A DNA stretch of 64,000 nt from Rheinheimera pacifica (lineage in GTDB: Bacteria; Pseudomonadota; Gammaproteobacteria; Enterobacterales; Alteromonadaceae). Both the position numbers and the translations under genes were made by a program. The DNA lies in NCBI RefSeq assembly GCF_024809855.1, contig NZ_JANUEM010000005.1, positions 124,001-188,000 on the forward strand, in the 5' to 3' direction. Positions within the stretch are counted from its first letter, which is position 1. Each line of letters starts with the position of its first letter. This document shows, one piece after another, positions 38,049 to 46,638 of the stretch. A model generated the notes under the pieces. That model had not been told where the DNA came from and made no database searches. It saw only the letters and a program-made list of their open reading frames with translations.

Positions 38049-38103
38049 TCAGGCTAAGTGGAAAGCAAATTATAGCAAAGCCAGGTGCTAAGCCAAGTAC
38101 TAT

Positions 38104-38135
38104 AGAAAAACAAAGGCGCCAATCTGGCGCCTTTG
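38104..38135 (-). terminator. rho-independent terminator after DUF3718 gene
   Basis: Read on the minus strand, CAAAGGCGCC and GGCGCCTTTG form a perfect 10-bp stem with a 5-nt loop, followed by TTTTTC. It lies 19 bp after the stop of the DUF3718 gene. Confidence 0.8.
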
Positions 38136-38153
38136 TTAAAAATAATCAGCTTA

Positions 38154-38525
38154 TTAGCTGGCGCTACGTTCTTTGATAGTAGCGATAATTGGTGAAGCAC
38201 CAAAACCGTTGCTTGCTGCCCATTCTGCATCACCTGATGATGCAACCAGGCTGCCTGGTAACTGGCTAAGAATAAAGCCTGCAGTATCAGCAGCATTGTG
38301 CTTGATAGCGTGGCGAACCAGTGGTAAACCGTCACATACGATACCATCGTATACTGCACGTAAACGTAAACGGTTATCTGCTAAGGTTTTACGCAGGTTG
38401 TTTTTGTTGTCTGCTGCAACATAAGAGCAGATTGATTGTGCCAGCTGGTCGTTAGCTGCAACTGGAGTGCTGATAAATGAAGTGGCGGCGATAACAGTAG
38501 CTAAGGTGATTAATTTTGCTTTCAT
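38154..38525 (-). CDS. DUF3718 exported protein
   Basis: The product is 123 aa with a signal peptide cleaved near PVAAN. The mature part shows the DUF3718 pattern: SICSYVAADNKNNLRKTL, RLRAVYDGIVCDGLPLVRHA, with two or three conserved Cys that may form a disulfide. The family is found in Alteromonadales and its function is unknown. AGCACG is a poor ribosome-binding site, but TTTGGAGC (about ten bases upstream) can serve. Codon use looks highly biased, suggesting good expression. Confidence 0.85.
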   Translation of the reverse strand: MKAKLITLATVIAATSFISTPVAANDQLAQSICSYVAADNKNNLRKTLADNRLRLRAVYDGIVCDGLPLVRHAIKHNAADTAGFILSQLPGSLVASSGDAEWAASNGFGASPIIATIKERSAS

Positions 38526-38579
38526 AGTCGTGCTCCAAAATGAGTTATTTCACAATCTTTAATTAAGCAGCTTCAGTCA

Positions 38580-38777
38580 TTTGAAGTGCTTATCGCGAAA
38601 GGACATGCAGCATGTCGAGTAACTCTGACAGAGCAGAATAAACATCGCATTTGCGACGGCAGCCCAGCTATCGTAGATGCCATTACCTGACAAACCTTAG
38701 ACCTGAAGCTTTGCGTGTACTTCCTTTCGGAAGACTTGCCTTTCGAGCGAGCGCATTCTAATGAGCGCTCGTTTTTT
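38580..38777 (+). ncRNA. candidate small RNA ending in an intrinsic terminator
   Basis: A chain of short stems lies on this strand: ACATG-CAG-CATGT, CTCTG-A-CAGAG, CGCA-TT-TGCG and CTTCC-TTTC-GGAAG. The chain ends in a textbook terminator (38748-38777). No ORF of either strand accounts for a plus-strand terminator here. The 5' end is a guess, no promoter was identified and no Rfam family was recognised, so it could instead be the folded 5' leader of the DUF3718 mRNA on the other strand. Confidence 0.35.
38748..38777 (+). terminator. rho-independent terminator with no known upstream gene
   Basis: CGAGCGC (38748-38754) and GCGCTCG (38765-38771) form a perfect 7-bp GC-rich stem with a 10-nt loop, followed by TTTTTT. 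Confidence 0.7.
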
Positions 38778-38904
38778 ATGCAAGCTTAATTTGCGCTGGA
38801 TCAATATTATTTTTTAAATAAACCATATTAGCGTTATGCTGCAGTTATTGTGCAGCCGGGTAATAATGTTAGCCTGGTTACTTATACAAAAGGGGTAAAG
38901 CAGC

Positions 38905-39234
38905 ATGATAGTCACGTTTAAATCCAAAGCCAGCGGCGATTTGATTTACTTTAAAGATGTAGCGCTGAAATTATTAACCCTGATGGGCCGCGACGAAAAA
39001 GTGCCATCGGCATTATTCGCCGAAGATGTCGCAACAGCATTAACACAACTACAGCAGGGCTTAGCTGCAATAGCCGACACCGAGCGGGAAAAAGCCGCAC
39101 AAGCTGAAGAGGCTACAGGTAACGGGCAAAGCGGGGCAGGCAAAGCTTATGTCAGCCTGAATATAAGGGCGATGCCGTTAGTGGAAATGCTGCAAAAAGC
39201 TACAAAAAAGCAATGCCCGGTGCAGTGGGAATAA
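38905..39234 (+). CDS. DUF1840 protein
   Basis: The product is 109 aa. It begins MIVTFKSKASGDLIYFKDVALKLLTLMG and ends with VSLNIRAMPLVEMLQKA, both typical of DUF1840, a small proteobacterial family of unknown function. The middle is an Ala/Glu-rich linker. AAAGGGG precedes the ATG by about nine bases. It is convergent with the histidine kinase gene (7 bp between the stops). Confidence 0.88.
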   Translation: MIVTFKSKASGDLIYFKDVALKLLTLMGRDEKVPSALFAEDVATALTQLQQGLAAIADTEREKAAQAEEATGNGQSGAGKAYVSLNIRAMPLVEMLQKATKKQCPVQWE

Positions 39235-39241
39235 CATCCGC

Positions 39242-40576
39242 TTAGTGCTCTGTTTGGGCTTGTTTTGGTAATTGTACTGTTACTTCAAGCCCCGGCGGCT
39301 GATTACGCAAACTAATACTACCGCCATGTGCTTCGGCAATATCACGGCATAATGTCAGGCCAATACCGGAACCTTGTGGCTTATTGGTATAAAACGGTAC
39401 CAGCGCATGTTGCAATACCTCTTCTGTCATACCGCCACCGCCATCCTGCATGATCAGTAATAGCTTATCCGGCGTTTGTTTTATTTGCAGTGAGATATGC
39501 TCAGGGTTGCTGCCGCTTTCGTGGGCATTTTTCAGTAAGTTCAGCAATAGTTGGGTTAATTGTTGCGGATCGGCTTGCCAGCTTTGGTCTGGCAGTTCTC
39601 CTTCCAGTTCAAATTCGTACTGATCCTGCAGTTGGTTTATCAGCCTGGGCCAGTTAATGCTGCTGCACTGTGGTGGCGGCAATTTGGCAAACTGAATATA
39701 AGCCTGCACAAACTGATTAAGTTGCTGGCAACGCTCACTGATGGTGTCAAACAATTGCCCCAGCGTGGCATTATGTTGCTGCTGTGCCAACTGGCTGCCG
39801 GAAAATGCCAGTGACGATAGCGGCGCCAGGGTGTTATTTAATTCATGGCCGATTACCCGTAATAGTTTTTTCCAGGCATTTAGCTCCTCACGCTGAATTT
39901 CACGGGTAAGGGGTTTTAGCAAATACAGCCAGTGTTGTTTCTGGTTAAGCTGAAACTGGCTGACAGACAAATGCCATACCGCTTGTTCGGTATTTTCCAG
40001 CCGGATCAGGCCTTGTTGGCGGTTTTGTAGTGCTAATGCCAGCTCAGGCTGAATGCCGGTAACGGCAAACAGCTTGCTGCCATCAAAGGCTTTACCGTTG
40101 TTAAGCAGCAACCGCGCTGCCGGGTTACTCATTAATACGGTATCAATGGCATCGGTTAGCAGCAGTGCTGTCGGGCTACTTTGTAAAACGGTATCAAGCA
40201 GTAACTCACGCTGATACAAGGTAGCGCGTTCGGCCCGCAGTTGGGCCGACATTGTATTTAAGCTGCCAGCCAGACTACTGAGTTCATAAATTTTTAGCTG
40301 GTTAGCGCTGGTATTAAAACTACCATCCTGCAGGTTTTGTGCATGCAGGTTAAGCGCCTGAATTTCCAGCATTAATGGTTTTAAAGCCTGCTGGAGCAAC
40401 AGCGCCAAAGCCACAACGCCTATGCAGATCACTAAAGTAACAGTAGTGTTGGCAGTAAAGAAAGCATACTGTATTGCCAGCAGTAATACAGCAATAAGCA
40501 GACATAGTCCATTTAACCGGCTACGGGTGCTTAACTTTGTTAAACGCGGCAGATAAAAACGCTGCTTAGGGGGCAT
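39242..40576 (-). CDS. sensor histidine kinase (NtrY-like)
   Basis: From ATG 40576 the product is 444 aa. Two hydrophobic helices (about residues 20-60) anchor it with almost no periplasmic loop, so it probably senses membrane or cytoplasmic cues. A HAMP/PAS-like middle follows, then the H-box VIGHELNNTLAPLSS with the phospho-His, the N-box NLLKNAHESG, and G-boxes in MQDGGGGM and GSGIGLTLCRDIAEAHGG. It presumably phosphorylates the response regulator whose gene it overlaps by 11 bp. The frame is open to 40642, inside that gene, but the ATG at 40576 gives a natural length. Confidence 0.9.
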   Translation of the reverse strand: MPPKQRFYLPRLTKLSTRSRLNGLCLLIAVLLLAIQYAFFTANTTVTLVICIGVVALALLLQQALKPLMLEIQALNLHAQNLQDGSFNTSANQLKIYELSSLAGSLNTMSAQLRAERATLYQRELLLDTVLQSSPTALLLTDAIDTVLMSNPAARLLLNNGKAFDGSKLFAVTGIQPELALALQNRQQGLIRLENTEQAVWHLSVSQFQLNQKQHWLYLLKPLTREIQREELNAWKKLLRVIGHELNNTLAPLSSLAFSGSQLAQQQHNATLGQLFDTISERCQQLNQFVQAYIQFAKLPPPQCSSINWPRLINQLQDQYEFELEGELPDQSWQADPQQLTQLLLNLLKNAHESGSNPEHISLQIKQTPDKLLLIMQDGGGGMTEEVLQHALVPFYTNKPQGSGIGLTLCRDIAEAHGGSISLRNQPPGLEVTVQLPKQAQTEH

Positions 40577-41906
40577 CAATACCGTAGTACTCCATTCGCC
40601 GGTATAACGCCTGGCGGCTGATACCAAGCTGTTTAGCCGCACGCGATACTACACCGCCAGCTTGTGCCAGCGCCTGCTGCAATTGTGCCTGATCGATGTC
40701 ATCCAGTGCTCTTTTACCAGCCTGGGCAAGCTGTGGTATGCCCAGATCGCTGCTTTGAATGTCATCAGTGCTGCTTAGCAGCAGGGCCCGCTGGCAAACG
40801 TTTTGCAGCTCGCGCACATTGCCGGGCCAGGGGTATTGCTGCAGTAATTGTTCGGCAGCGGCAGTTAGGGCTTTTTTCCCGGCAAGAAAATAACGTGCCA
40901 GTGGCAGTATGTCTTCCGGCCGTTGATGTAAAGCCGGCAATGCCAGTTGCACCACATTAACCCGATAATATAAATCCTGCCGAAACTCGCCGCGTGTTAT
41001 TGCGCCGGTTAAATCGCTGTTGGTGGCGCTGATTAGCCGTACATCCACTTTGCGCGTTTGGCTGGAGCCTAAGCGCTCAAACTCACCGGTTTGCAGTACC
41101 CGCAGCAGTTTGGCCTGGCCTGCCAGTGATAAATTGCCTATTTCATCCAGAAACAAACTGCCGCCATCGGCTGCTTCAAAGCGGCCAATACGGGTTTTGC
41201 TGGCACCACTATACGCACCGGCTTCAGCACCAAATAGCTCAGCTTCCATTAAATCGGCGGGCAGGGCGCCCATATTCACTTTAATAAAGGGCTTATTTTT
41301 ACGCTCTGAATTGGCATGTAATACATTAGCTATACCCTCTTTACCGGCACCGTTCGGCCCGGTGATTAGCACAGCCGCTGACGAGGGGGCTAATTGCAGT
41401 GTCATTTGCAATAGTTGCTGCATCTGGCTGCTGGCAAAGACCAGGCCGCATAAGTCTTTACCGGCAAAGGCTGCAGTGCGATCACGTTCTGCACGTTGTT
41501 GCTGCTCGGTTAGTTGCTTGAGTTTAAGGGCATTGGCTACGGTAAGCAGTAAACGCTGATCGTCCCAGGGTTTGGCGATATAGTCGGTGGCACCGGCTTT
41601 TACCAGCTCTACCACCATTTCTAACTGGGTCCAGGCGGTCATCAATACGATGGGTATTGCCGGGTAATGCTCGCGCAGTTGATAAAACAAGGCTTTGCCC
41701 TGAGCGCCCTGCATTTCACCGGCGCTAAAGTTCATATCCTGCAGTATCAAGTCAATGCTGTGCTGGCTGGCGTTATGCTGGCTAAGCAACTGCCAGGCTT
41801 GCTCAGGTGTATTGGCACAAAACACCTGATAGCCCTGCAACGCAAACAGCGTTTGCAGGGCCTGGCAGATTGGCTGATTGTCATCAATAACCAATAATTT
41901 CAGCAT
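40566..41906 (-). CDS. sigma-54-dependent response regulator
   Basis: The product is 446 aa. Receiver domain: IDDNQP acids at residues 8-9, phosphoacceptor Asp57 in LQDMNF, Lys in AKPWDD. The AAA+ domain has Walker A GPNGAGKEG, a GAYSGA loop where most family members have GAFTGA, and SLFLDEIGNL (Walker B). The C-terminal Fis-type HTH is GVVSRAAKQLGISRQALYRRM. It should activate sigma-54 promoters when phosphorylated by the partner kinase. The palindromes upstream of the operon (46531-46572) are its likely binding sites. It starts three bases after the permease gene's stop. Confidence 0.92.
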   Translation of the reverse strand: MLKLLVIDDNQPICQALQTLFALQGYQVFCANTPEQAWQLLSQHNASQHSIDLILQDMNFSAGEMQGAQGKALFYQLREHYPAIPIVLMTAWTQLEMVVELVKAGATDYIAKPWDDQRLLLTVANALKLKQLTEQQQRAERDRTAAFAGKDLCGLVFASSQMQQLLQMTLQLAPSSAAVLITGPNGAGKEGIANVLHANSERKNKPFIKVNMGALPADLMEAELFGAEAGAYSGASKTRIGRFEAADGGSLFLDEIGNLSLAGQAKLLRVLQTGEFERLGSSQTRKVDVRLISATNSDLTGAITRGEFRQDLYYRVNVVQLALPALHQRPEDILPLARYFLAGKKALTAAAEQLLQQYPWPGNVRELQNVCQRALLLSSTDDIQSSDLGIPQLAQAGKRALDDIDQAQLQQALAQAGGVVSRAAKQLGISRQALYRRMEYYGIDAP

Positions 41907-41909
41907 AAA

Positions 41910-43109
41910 TTATAAGGCTTTAGTAGCAGTGGCCGGTGATATCCGGGTGGCAATAGCCGCAGGATACCATGTTGCCACAGTGACACAAAGCAACAAGATA
42001 GCGCAGGTTGCCACCGGTAACCACCAGCTCAGCGGCGGAATGCTAATCACCTGTGACAACAGCTGATTTAACACTACTGCACAGCCCACACCGGCGATCG
42101 CACCCAAGCCGGTACTTAACCAGTTTTCACTGAGCAGTTCGGTGAAAATACGCCGTTTACTGGCACCAAGTGCACGTTTAATACCAATTTCCTGCTGGTG
42201 CTTTAAGGTATGAAAATACGCATTGCTGTAGCTGGAGATCATACTTACCAGCAACATCAGCACACTGAGTAAACTCAGTAAGCTGGCTAAACCAAACTCA
42301 TTGCTATACAAACGTTGCAATTGCTCCTGCAGGGTACGAACAGAGAAAATTTCAATGTTGCTATCTACCCGTTGCAGCACCTGGGGCAATGCCTGGCGGA
42401 CTGCCTCTACATTGTCTGCTGTGGTGCGTATCAGCAGGACGTAGCCCCAGTCGGCGTTCCAAAGCGGCGCTACCTGAACAGAGTTAAAATTAATTTCAAC
42501 TTCATTACGTTTACGCTGGCCGTAGAAATCTGCTACTACAGCGGCTACCGGGCCACGGTTTAGTTGCCGGCCGATAGCCGGTTCACTGCCAAATACTTTA
42601 TTGGCCAGGCTTTTGGTCATCACTACCGGTGATGGCGCTATGCCGTCTATGGAAATTTCACTCTGTGGTAGCTCACCGGCCAGTACCGATAACTGTAAGA
42701 CGGTAAAAAAATCTGCCGATACATTATAAAGCGGCACGCCGTTGGCCTTACTTAACTCTTCGCGATCAGGGTCATGTATATTACCGTTACTACCGCCTTC
42801 ATGTAGCGGGCCCTGATTCGCATAAGCCACTGCAACTACGCCAGGTATGGCTCGCACGGCTTCTAACTGGCGAACCAGTAAATCACCCAGTGCCGGGTAC
42901 TGCCGTAGTGATACACTGGTGGGCTTTAGCTGTACCTGTAATGTTTGCTGCAATGGTAGCCCGGTAGGTTGTTGCAGTTTCTGCCGGGTTTGCTGCGCCA
43001 ACAACATGCTGTTGAGTAACAGGGCGAAGGTCATGGCCAGTTGTATTAGCAGTAAAGCTGTTACCATTTTACGCCGGAGCAATGATTTAAACAGTAAATG
43101 TAGTGGCAT
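41910..43109 (-). CDS. ABC transporter permease, MacB/FtsX type (second)
   Basis: The product is 399 aa. Helix 1 lies at about residues 16-36, a large periplasmic MacB_PCD domain at ~45-270, and three further helices in the FtsX-type C-terminal domain follow (LLSLLSVLMLLVSMISS, STGLGAIAGVGCAVVL, TCAILLLCVTVATWYPA), with the coupling segment KHQQEIGIKRALGAS. Such permeases are mechanotransmitters that act with an ATPase and a periplasmic adaptor on antimicrobial peptides, lipoproteins or siderophores. It starts 5 bp after the first permease. Confidence 0.9.
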   Translation of the reverse strand: MPLHLLFKSLLRRKMVTALLLIQLAMTFALLLNSMLLAQQTRQKLQQPTGLPLQQTLQVQLKPTSVSLRQYPALGDLLVRQLEAVRAIPGVVAVAYANQGPLHEGGSNGNIHDPDREELSKANGVPLYNVSADFFTVLQLSVLAGELPQSEISIDGIAPSPVVMTKSLANKVFGSEPAIGRQLNRGPVAAVVADFYGQRKRNEVEINFNSVQVAPLWNADWGYVLLIRTTADNVEAVRQALPQVLQRVDSNIEIFSVRTLQEQLQRLYSNEFGLASLLSLLSVLMLLVSMISSYSNAYFHTLKHQQEIGIKRALGASKRRIFTELLSENWLSTGLGAIAGVGCAVVLNQLLSQVISIPPLSWWLPVATCAILLLCVTVATWYPAAIATRISPATATKAL

Positions 43110-43114
43110 CAGAA

Positions 43115-44413
43115 TTACTCCTTCAGTTGCTTGTTCAATGAGCCAAAAGAGGCGCGTAATGACGGATATAGCGTAACCAGATAGCTACACAGCAGGGTCA
43201 GTGCAGCAAGCGCCAGCATTAGCTGCAGATCCCAGCTGGCAAATAAACTGTTGGCTGGCCACAGGTAGTTCATTAGTTTAATGCCACCATAGGCAATAAT
43301 TGCAGCACCCGTGAGTGTAAAAGTACTCATCAGCCCCATATCGACCAGCAACTGCACTTGCAACTGGCTGCGGTTAGCGCCTAAAGCCCGGCGCAGGCTA
43401 AATTCATACTGGTTACTCAGGTAACGGTTTAGCGATAAATGGCTGGCATTAAACACACAGACCAGTAAAAACAGCAGGGTGACGATAGCAAAGGCTTTAA
43501 TATCGCCGGATTCGCCATCGAAATAGCTGACAATATCACGCATCATAACTAACTGATTGGCTTCAGCGCTGGGATGGCGGCCGGCCGCTTTTTCATCGGC
43601 TACCAGATTAGCCATAAACTGGCGGTAGGCATTTTGTTGCGCCAACGTGTCCAGTTGTACCCAGTACTGTAGTTGGTGTATGGCTTTGGTACGGCCGTCT
43701 GTGGCAAGTTTGCGGTAATCTGCATCTTCAAAAGTAGATGAATTAGTGTTTGATAAATAGTTATAGTCGTAGCCGCTTTCCAGTGGCAGGTAGATATCTT
43801 CTGTCGGGTTGAGGTAATTACGGTTGAACGCATCATAGAGTCTGGGCAGCATTTGCCACTGATCCAGCACACCAATAACAGTAAACAGCCGATCATCAAG
43901 CAGCACTTGTTGCCCTGTTACGTTGGTACGGCCAAACAGTTTCTCTGCGGTGGCTTTGCTTAGCAGCACTTCATCACGTGCCTGGTTATCCGGCCAGATG
44001 CTACCGTGCAGCATAGGGACATCAAACATGCTGAAAAAATCGCGTTGCGTAATACGCACATTTACCGGCGTAGGAGCTTGTTCTGAATTAAGCCGCAGAT
44101 ATCCACCGGCACTGTACATTGCCGCTTTTGCGCTGGGGATATCGCTGGCATTCAGTTTGGCGATATTACTGTAGCTCAGTACCGATGGTGGTTTACAGTT
44201 ACTGCACTGATAAGGTACCAGCAGCATCATCGGGAAAAACAGCTTGTCGCTTTTAGCTGGCAGCGGATCGCTGTTGATCCGGTAGTAAAACGTGGCATTA
44301 CTAAAAAATACCCCCAGCCCCAGGCTTAAGATTAATACTGTCAGCATATAAGGTAGCGGCGCCCGTTTGACGCTGAACCAGCTGACTTTGAGGTAGTAAA
44401 ATAGCTGTTCCAT
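43115..44413 (-). CDS. ABC transporter permease, MacB/FtsX type (first)
   Basis: The product is 432 aa. It has the same layout as its neighbour: N-terminal helix (YMLTVLILSLGLGVFFSN), periplasmic domain with two Cys close together (PYQCSNCKPPS), then three C-terminal helices and the NQYEFSLRRALGANRSQLQVQ coupling loop. The two permeases are diverged, suggesting a heterodimer. The Cys pair is not in the second permease and may form a disulfide or bind metal. It follows the ATPase gene by 9 bp. Confidence 0.9.
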   Translation of the reverse strand: MEQLFYYLKVSWFSVKRAPLPYMLTVLILSLGLGVFFSNATFYYRINSDPLPAKSDKLFFPMMLLVPYQCSNCKPPSVLSYSNIAKLNASDIPSAKAAMYSAGGYLRLNSEQAPTPVNVRITQRDFFSMFDVPMLHGSIWPDNQARDEVLLSKATAEKLFGRTNVTGQQVLLDDRLFTVIGVLDQWQMLPRLYDAFNRNYLNPTEDIYLPLESGYDYNYLSNTNSSTFEDADYRKLATDGRTKAIHQLQYWVQLDTLAQQNAYRQFMANLVADEKAAGRHPSAEANQLVMMRDIVSYFDGESGDIKAFAIVTLLFLLVCVFNASHLSLNRYLSNQYEFSLRRALGANRSQLQVQLLVDMGLMSTFTLTGAAIIAYGGIKLMNYLWPANSLFASWDLQLMLALAALTLLCSYLVTLYPSLRASFGSLNKQLKE

Positions 44414-44422
44414 AAAATGTCC

Positions 44423-45121
44423 TTACGCAGTGTGCTGTGCCAGTGGGTCATACAGGGTAGAGTCGTGCAACTGACCGTCGATGATCTGAATATTACGCCC
44501 GGCACGCCGTGCCTGATCCGGGTCGTGGGTTACCATTAAAATAGTGCAGCCTTGCCGGTTTATTTGTTCCAGCAGCTCCATTACCTGGCGTGCCATTAAC
44601 GAGTCGAGGTTACCGGTAGGTTCGTCGGCCAGTAAAATACGCGGCTCACCGGCGATAGCGCGGGCAATAGCTACCCGCTGCTGTTGGCCACCGGACAGTT
44701 GCCCCGGCAGGTAGTCGCGCCGGGCATGCAGGCCTACCAGTTCCAGCGCCTGCTCAATACGCTGTTTGCGCGCGGCAGCATTTAAACCACGGTAGCGCAG
44801 TGGCAGCTCGATATTGTCGTATATGCTGAAATCTTTAATTAAATTAAAGCTTTGAAAGATAAAGCCGATCTTTTCATTGCGCAGTTTAGACAACGCAGCA
44901 TCTGACAGGCCCTTTACCGATTTACCGTCAAGCTGGTAATCACCGCTGTCAAAGCTTTCCAGCGTGCCTAAAATGTTCAGCAAGGTAGACTTACCCGATC
45001 CCGACGGCCCGGTAAGGGCGGCAAATTCGCCTTCATTCACCTGCAGGTTAACGTCGCGCAGGGCATGGGTTTCAATTAATTCGGTGCGAAAAATTTTGCC
45101 TAGGTTAGTTAGTGTTATCAT
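44423..45121 (-). CDS. ABC transporter ATP-binding protein (MacB/LolD type)
   Basis: The product is 232 aa with all ABC motifs: Walker [13 protein letters not shown]-loop [10 protein letters not shown], signature [14 protein letters not shown], Walker [14 protein letters not shown] and the switch His in VTHDPDQA. This is the class that pairs with FtsX-type permeases and powers MacAB-like mechanotransmission rather than classic transport. It sits between the adaptor and permease genes in one operon. Confidence 0.95.
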   Translation of the reverse strand: MITLTNLGKIFRTELIETHALRDVNLQVNEGEFAALTGPSGSGKSTLLNILGTLESFDSGDYQLDGKSVKGLSDAALSKLRNEKIGFIFQSFNLIKDFSIYDNIELPLRYRGLNAAARKQRIEQALELVGLHARRDYLPGQLSGGQQQRVAIARAIAGEPRILLADEPTGNLDSLMARQVMELLEQINRQGCTILMVTHDPDQARRAGRNIQIIDGQLHDSTLYDPLAQHTA

Positions 45122-45152
45122 CTGTTATTCCTATATCTGATCCGTTGTATTG

Positions 45153-46421
45153 TTAATTCAGGTTTACCCGGTTTTGATCTTTAAAGTCAGCTAAATTGGA
45201 AATGACCCATTGCTCGCCTTCAGTAGCACCGCTGAGTATTTCTACCCATTGCACCGACAGGGCACCTAATTCAACCGGCTTACGTACGGCCTGGTTATTG
45301 ACCACCTGATAGGCCTGGCGGCCACCACCTGAGCTGATAAAGTCGCCACGGGCAATTTTCAGGACATTTTCTTTATGCTCCAGTATTACCCGTGCGGTTA
45401 AGCGCTGGCTTTGACGCAATTGCCGGCTGTCGGCCTGGCTAAAACGCACCCGTGCACTAACCTGGTTGTTACGTACTTCCGGCGCAATATAGCTGATGGC
45501 ACCGCTTAACTGCTGGTTGCCTAAATCAACTTCTACCTGCTGGCCGGGCAATAAATCGCGGGCATAGCTTTCCGGTACGGCAAGTTCAGCTTCGTACTGG
45601 CTTAAATCAATAACGGTTAACAGCGCCTGGCCCGGCAACACATGGCTTTGTTGCTCTACCAGCCAGTTTCCCAACTGGCCGGTTACCGGCGCGGTAATAT
45701 TTAATGCGCTAACTTTACGTTCCAGTTCGTTTACTACCAGTTGCTGGCGGTGAATATCCTGCTGCCGTGAGCTCAACTCAAAGCTCAGCTTGTCTTTTGC
45801 CAGCTCAACCTTGCGCTTGGCGTGATCAAACTCCAGGTCAGCTTTAGTGAGATTGTCGGTAGCAATATCAAAGTCCAGTTTGCGAATGACGCCAAGCTCA
45901 ATCGACTGGGTGGCCCGTTGCAATTCGCGCCTGGCCGCCAGCAAATTTACCTGAGCGGCGTTCATTACCTGTTCCATATCCAGCTGTTGTTCACGCGCAT
46001 CTAACTGCGCACGTTCAGCTTCACTTTTCATACCCGCCAGTACGGCCTGCTGTTGCTGTAAATCGTTTTGCAGTGCCGGGCTGGTAATGGTTGCCAGCAG
46101 ATCGCCCAGAGTTACCGCTTCGCCTGGCTGTTTAAATAACTGCACCTGGCCGGTTTCCTGGCTGTACAGGGTTGGGGCATTGGCCGCTACAATACGGCCC
46201 TGCACAGCGATATCGCGCACTAAATCACCGCGTTGCACACTGGCAAACTGCATTTGGTTGCGTGGTAAAACTAAACTGGCGCTTTCACCAACCGATTGAA
46301 AAAACGCCACCGCCAGTACCAAAGTGGTACCGGTGATGGCAACGGCTGGGAGAAACCGGCGCAGCGCGCTTTTAGGCGGGCGCTGAATAATATTGTCTTG
46401 TTGTGCTGTACCCTGGATCAT
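45153..46421 (-). CDS. periplasmic adaptor (MacA/HlyD family)
   Basis: From ATG 46421 the product is 422 aa. One N-terminal helix (FLPAVAITGTTLVLAVAFF) is followed by a split lipoyl/biotinyl domain (IVAANAPTLYSQETGQVQLF and ALNITAPVTGQLGNWL) around a ~110-residue coiled coil (residues ~120-225), then beta-barrel and membrane-proximal domains. It would link the ABC permeases to an outer-membrane channel, which is not in this window. An in-frame TTG (46448) lies at the predicted transcription start, so the ATG is preferred. Confidence 0.92.
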   Translation of the reverse strand: MIQGTAQQDNIIQRPPKSALRRFLPAVAITGTTLVLAVAFFQSVGESASLVLPRNQMQFASVQRGDLVRDIAVQGRIVAANAPTLYSQETGQVQLFKQPGEAVTLGDLLATITSPALQNDLQQQQAVLAGMKSEAERAQLDAREQQLDMEQVMNAAQVNLLAARRELQRATQSIELGVIRKLDFDIATDNLTKADLEFDHAKRKVELAKDKLSFELSSRQQDIHRQQLVVNELERKVSALNITAPVTGQLGNWLVEQQSHVLPGQALLTVIDLSQYEAELAVPESYARDLLPGQQVEVDLGNQQLSGAISYIAPEVRNNQVSARVRFSQADSRQLRQSQRLTARVILEHKENVLKIARGDFISSGGGRQAYQVVNNQAVRKPVELGALSVQWVEILSGATEGEQWVISNLADFKDQNRVNLN

Positions 46422-46459
46422 CGTTGCAGTGCTCTTGTCTGTTAGCAATGCTGTGATAT

Positions 46460-46477
46460 AGCAGCTTTAATGCCAAT
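46460..46477 (-). promoter_or_regulatory. sigma-54 (-24/-12) promoter of the adaptor-ABC-two-component operon
   Basis: On the minus strand TTGGCATTAAAGCTGCTA has the GG and GC dinucleotides separated by exactly 10 bases, close to the consensus TGGCAC-N5-TTGCA. Transcription would start near 46449, leaving a 28-nt leader before the adaptor ATG. Confidence 0.65.
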
Positions 46478-46530
46478 ATTTAACTTATTGAATAGTAATA
46501 ACTTATTGTTTCGTGTGTGGCGTTTTGCAG

Positions 46531-46572
46531 TGTCCGCGGACAATTGTTGTGTCCGCAGTAACGTTGCGGACA
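46531..46572. promoter_or_regulatory. two palindromic activator sites (UAS)
   Basis: TGTCCGCGGACA (46531-46542) is a perfect 12-bp palindrome. TGTCCGCA...TGCGGACA (46550-46572) is an 8-bp inverted repeat with a 7-bp spacer. They lie 55-100 bp upstream of the -24 element, where sigma-54 activators bind, and also face the divergent DUF3667 gene. Confidence 0.7.
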
Positions 46573-46638
46573 ACAGTTGCCAAAACAATTGCTTAACGTA
46601 GAATCGGGAGGCAGATAATAATAAAACATGAGACTAAA

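Larger units (their letters stand above)
38526..38904. other. 379-bp divergent intergenic region
   Basis: It holds a series of short hairpins and a terminator on the plus strand (described separately as a candidate small RNA), plus presumed promoters for the DUF3718 gene (minus) and the DUF1840 gene (plus). Confidence 0.4.
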
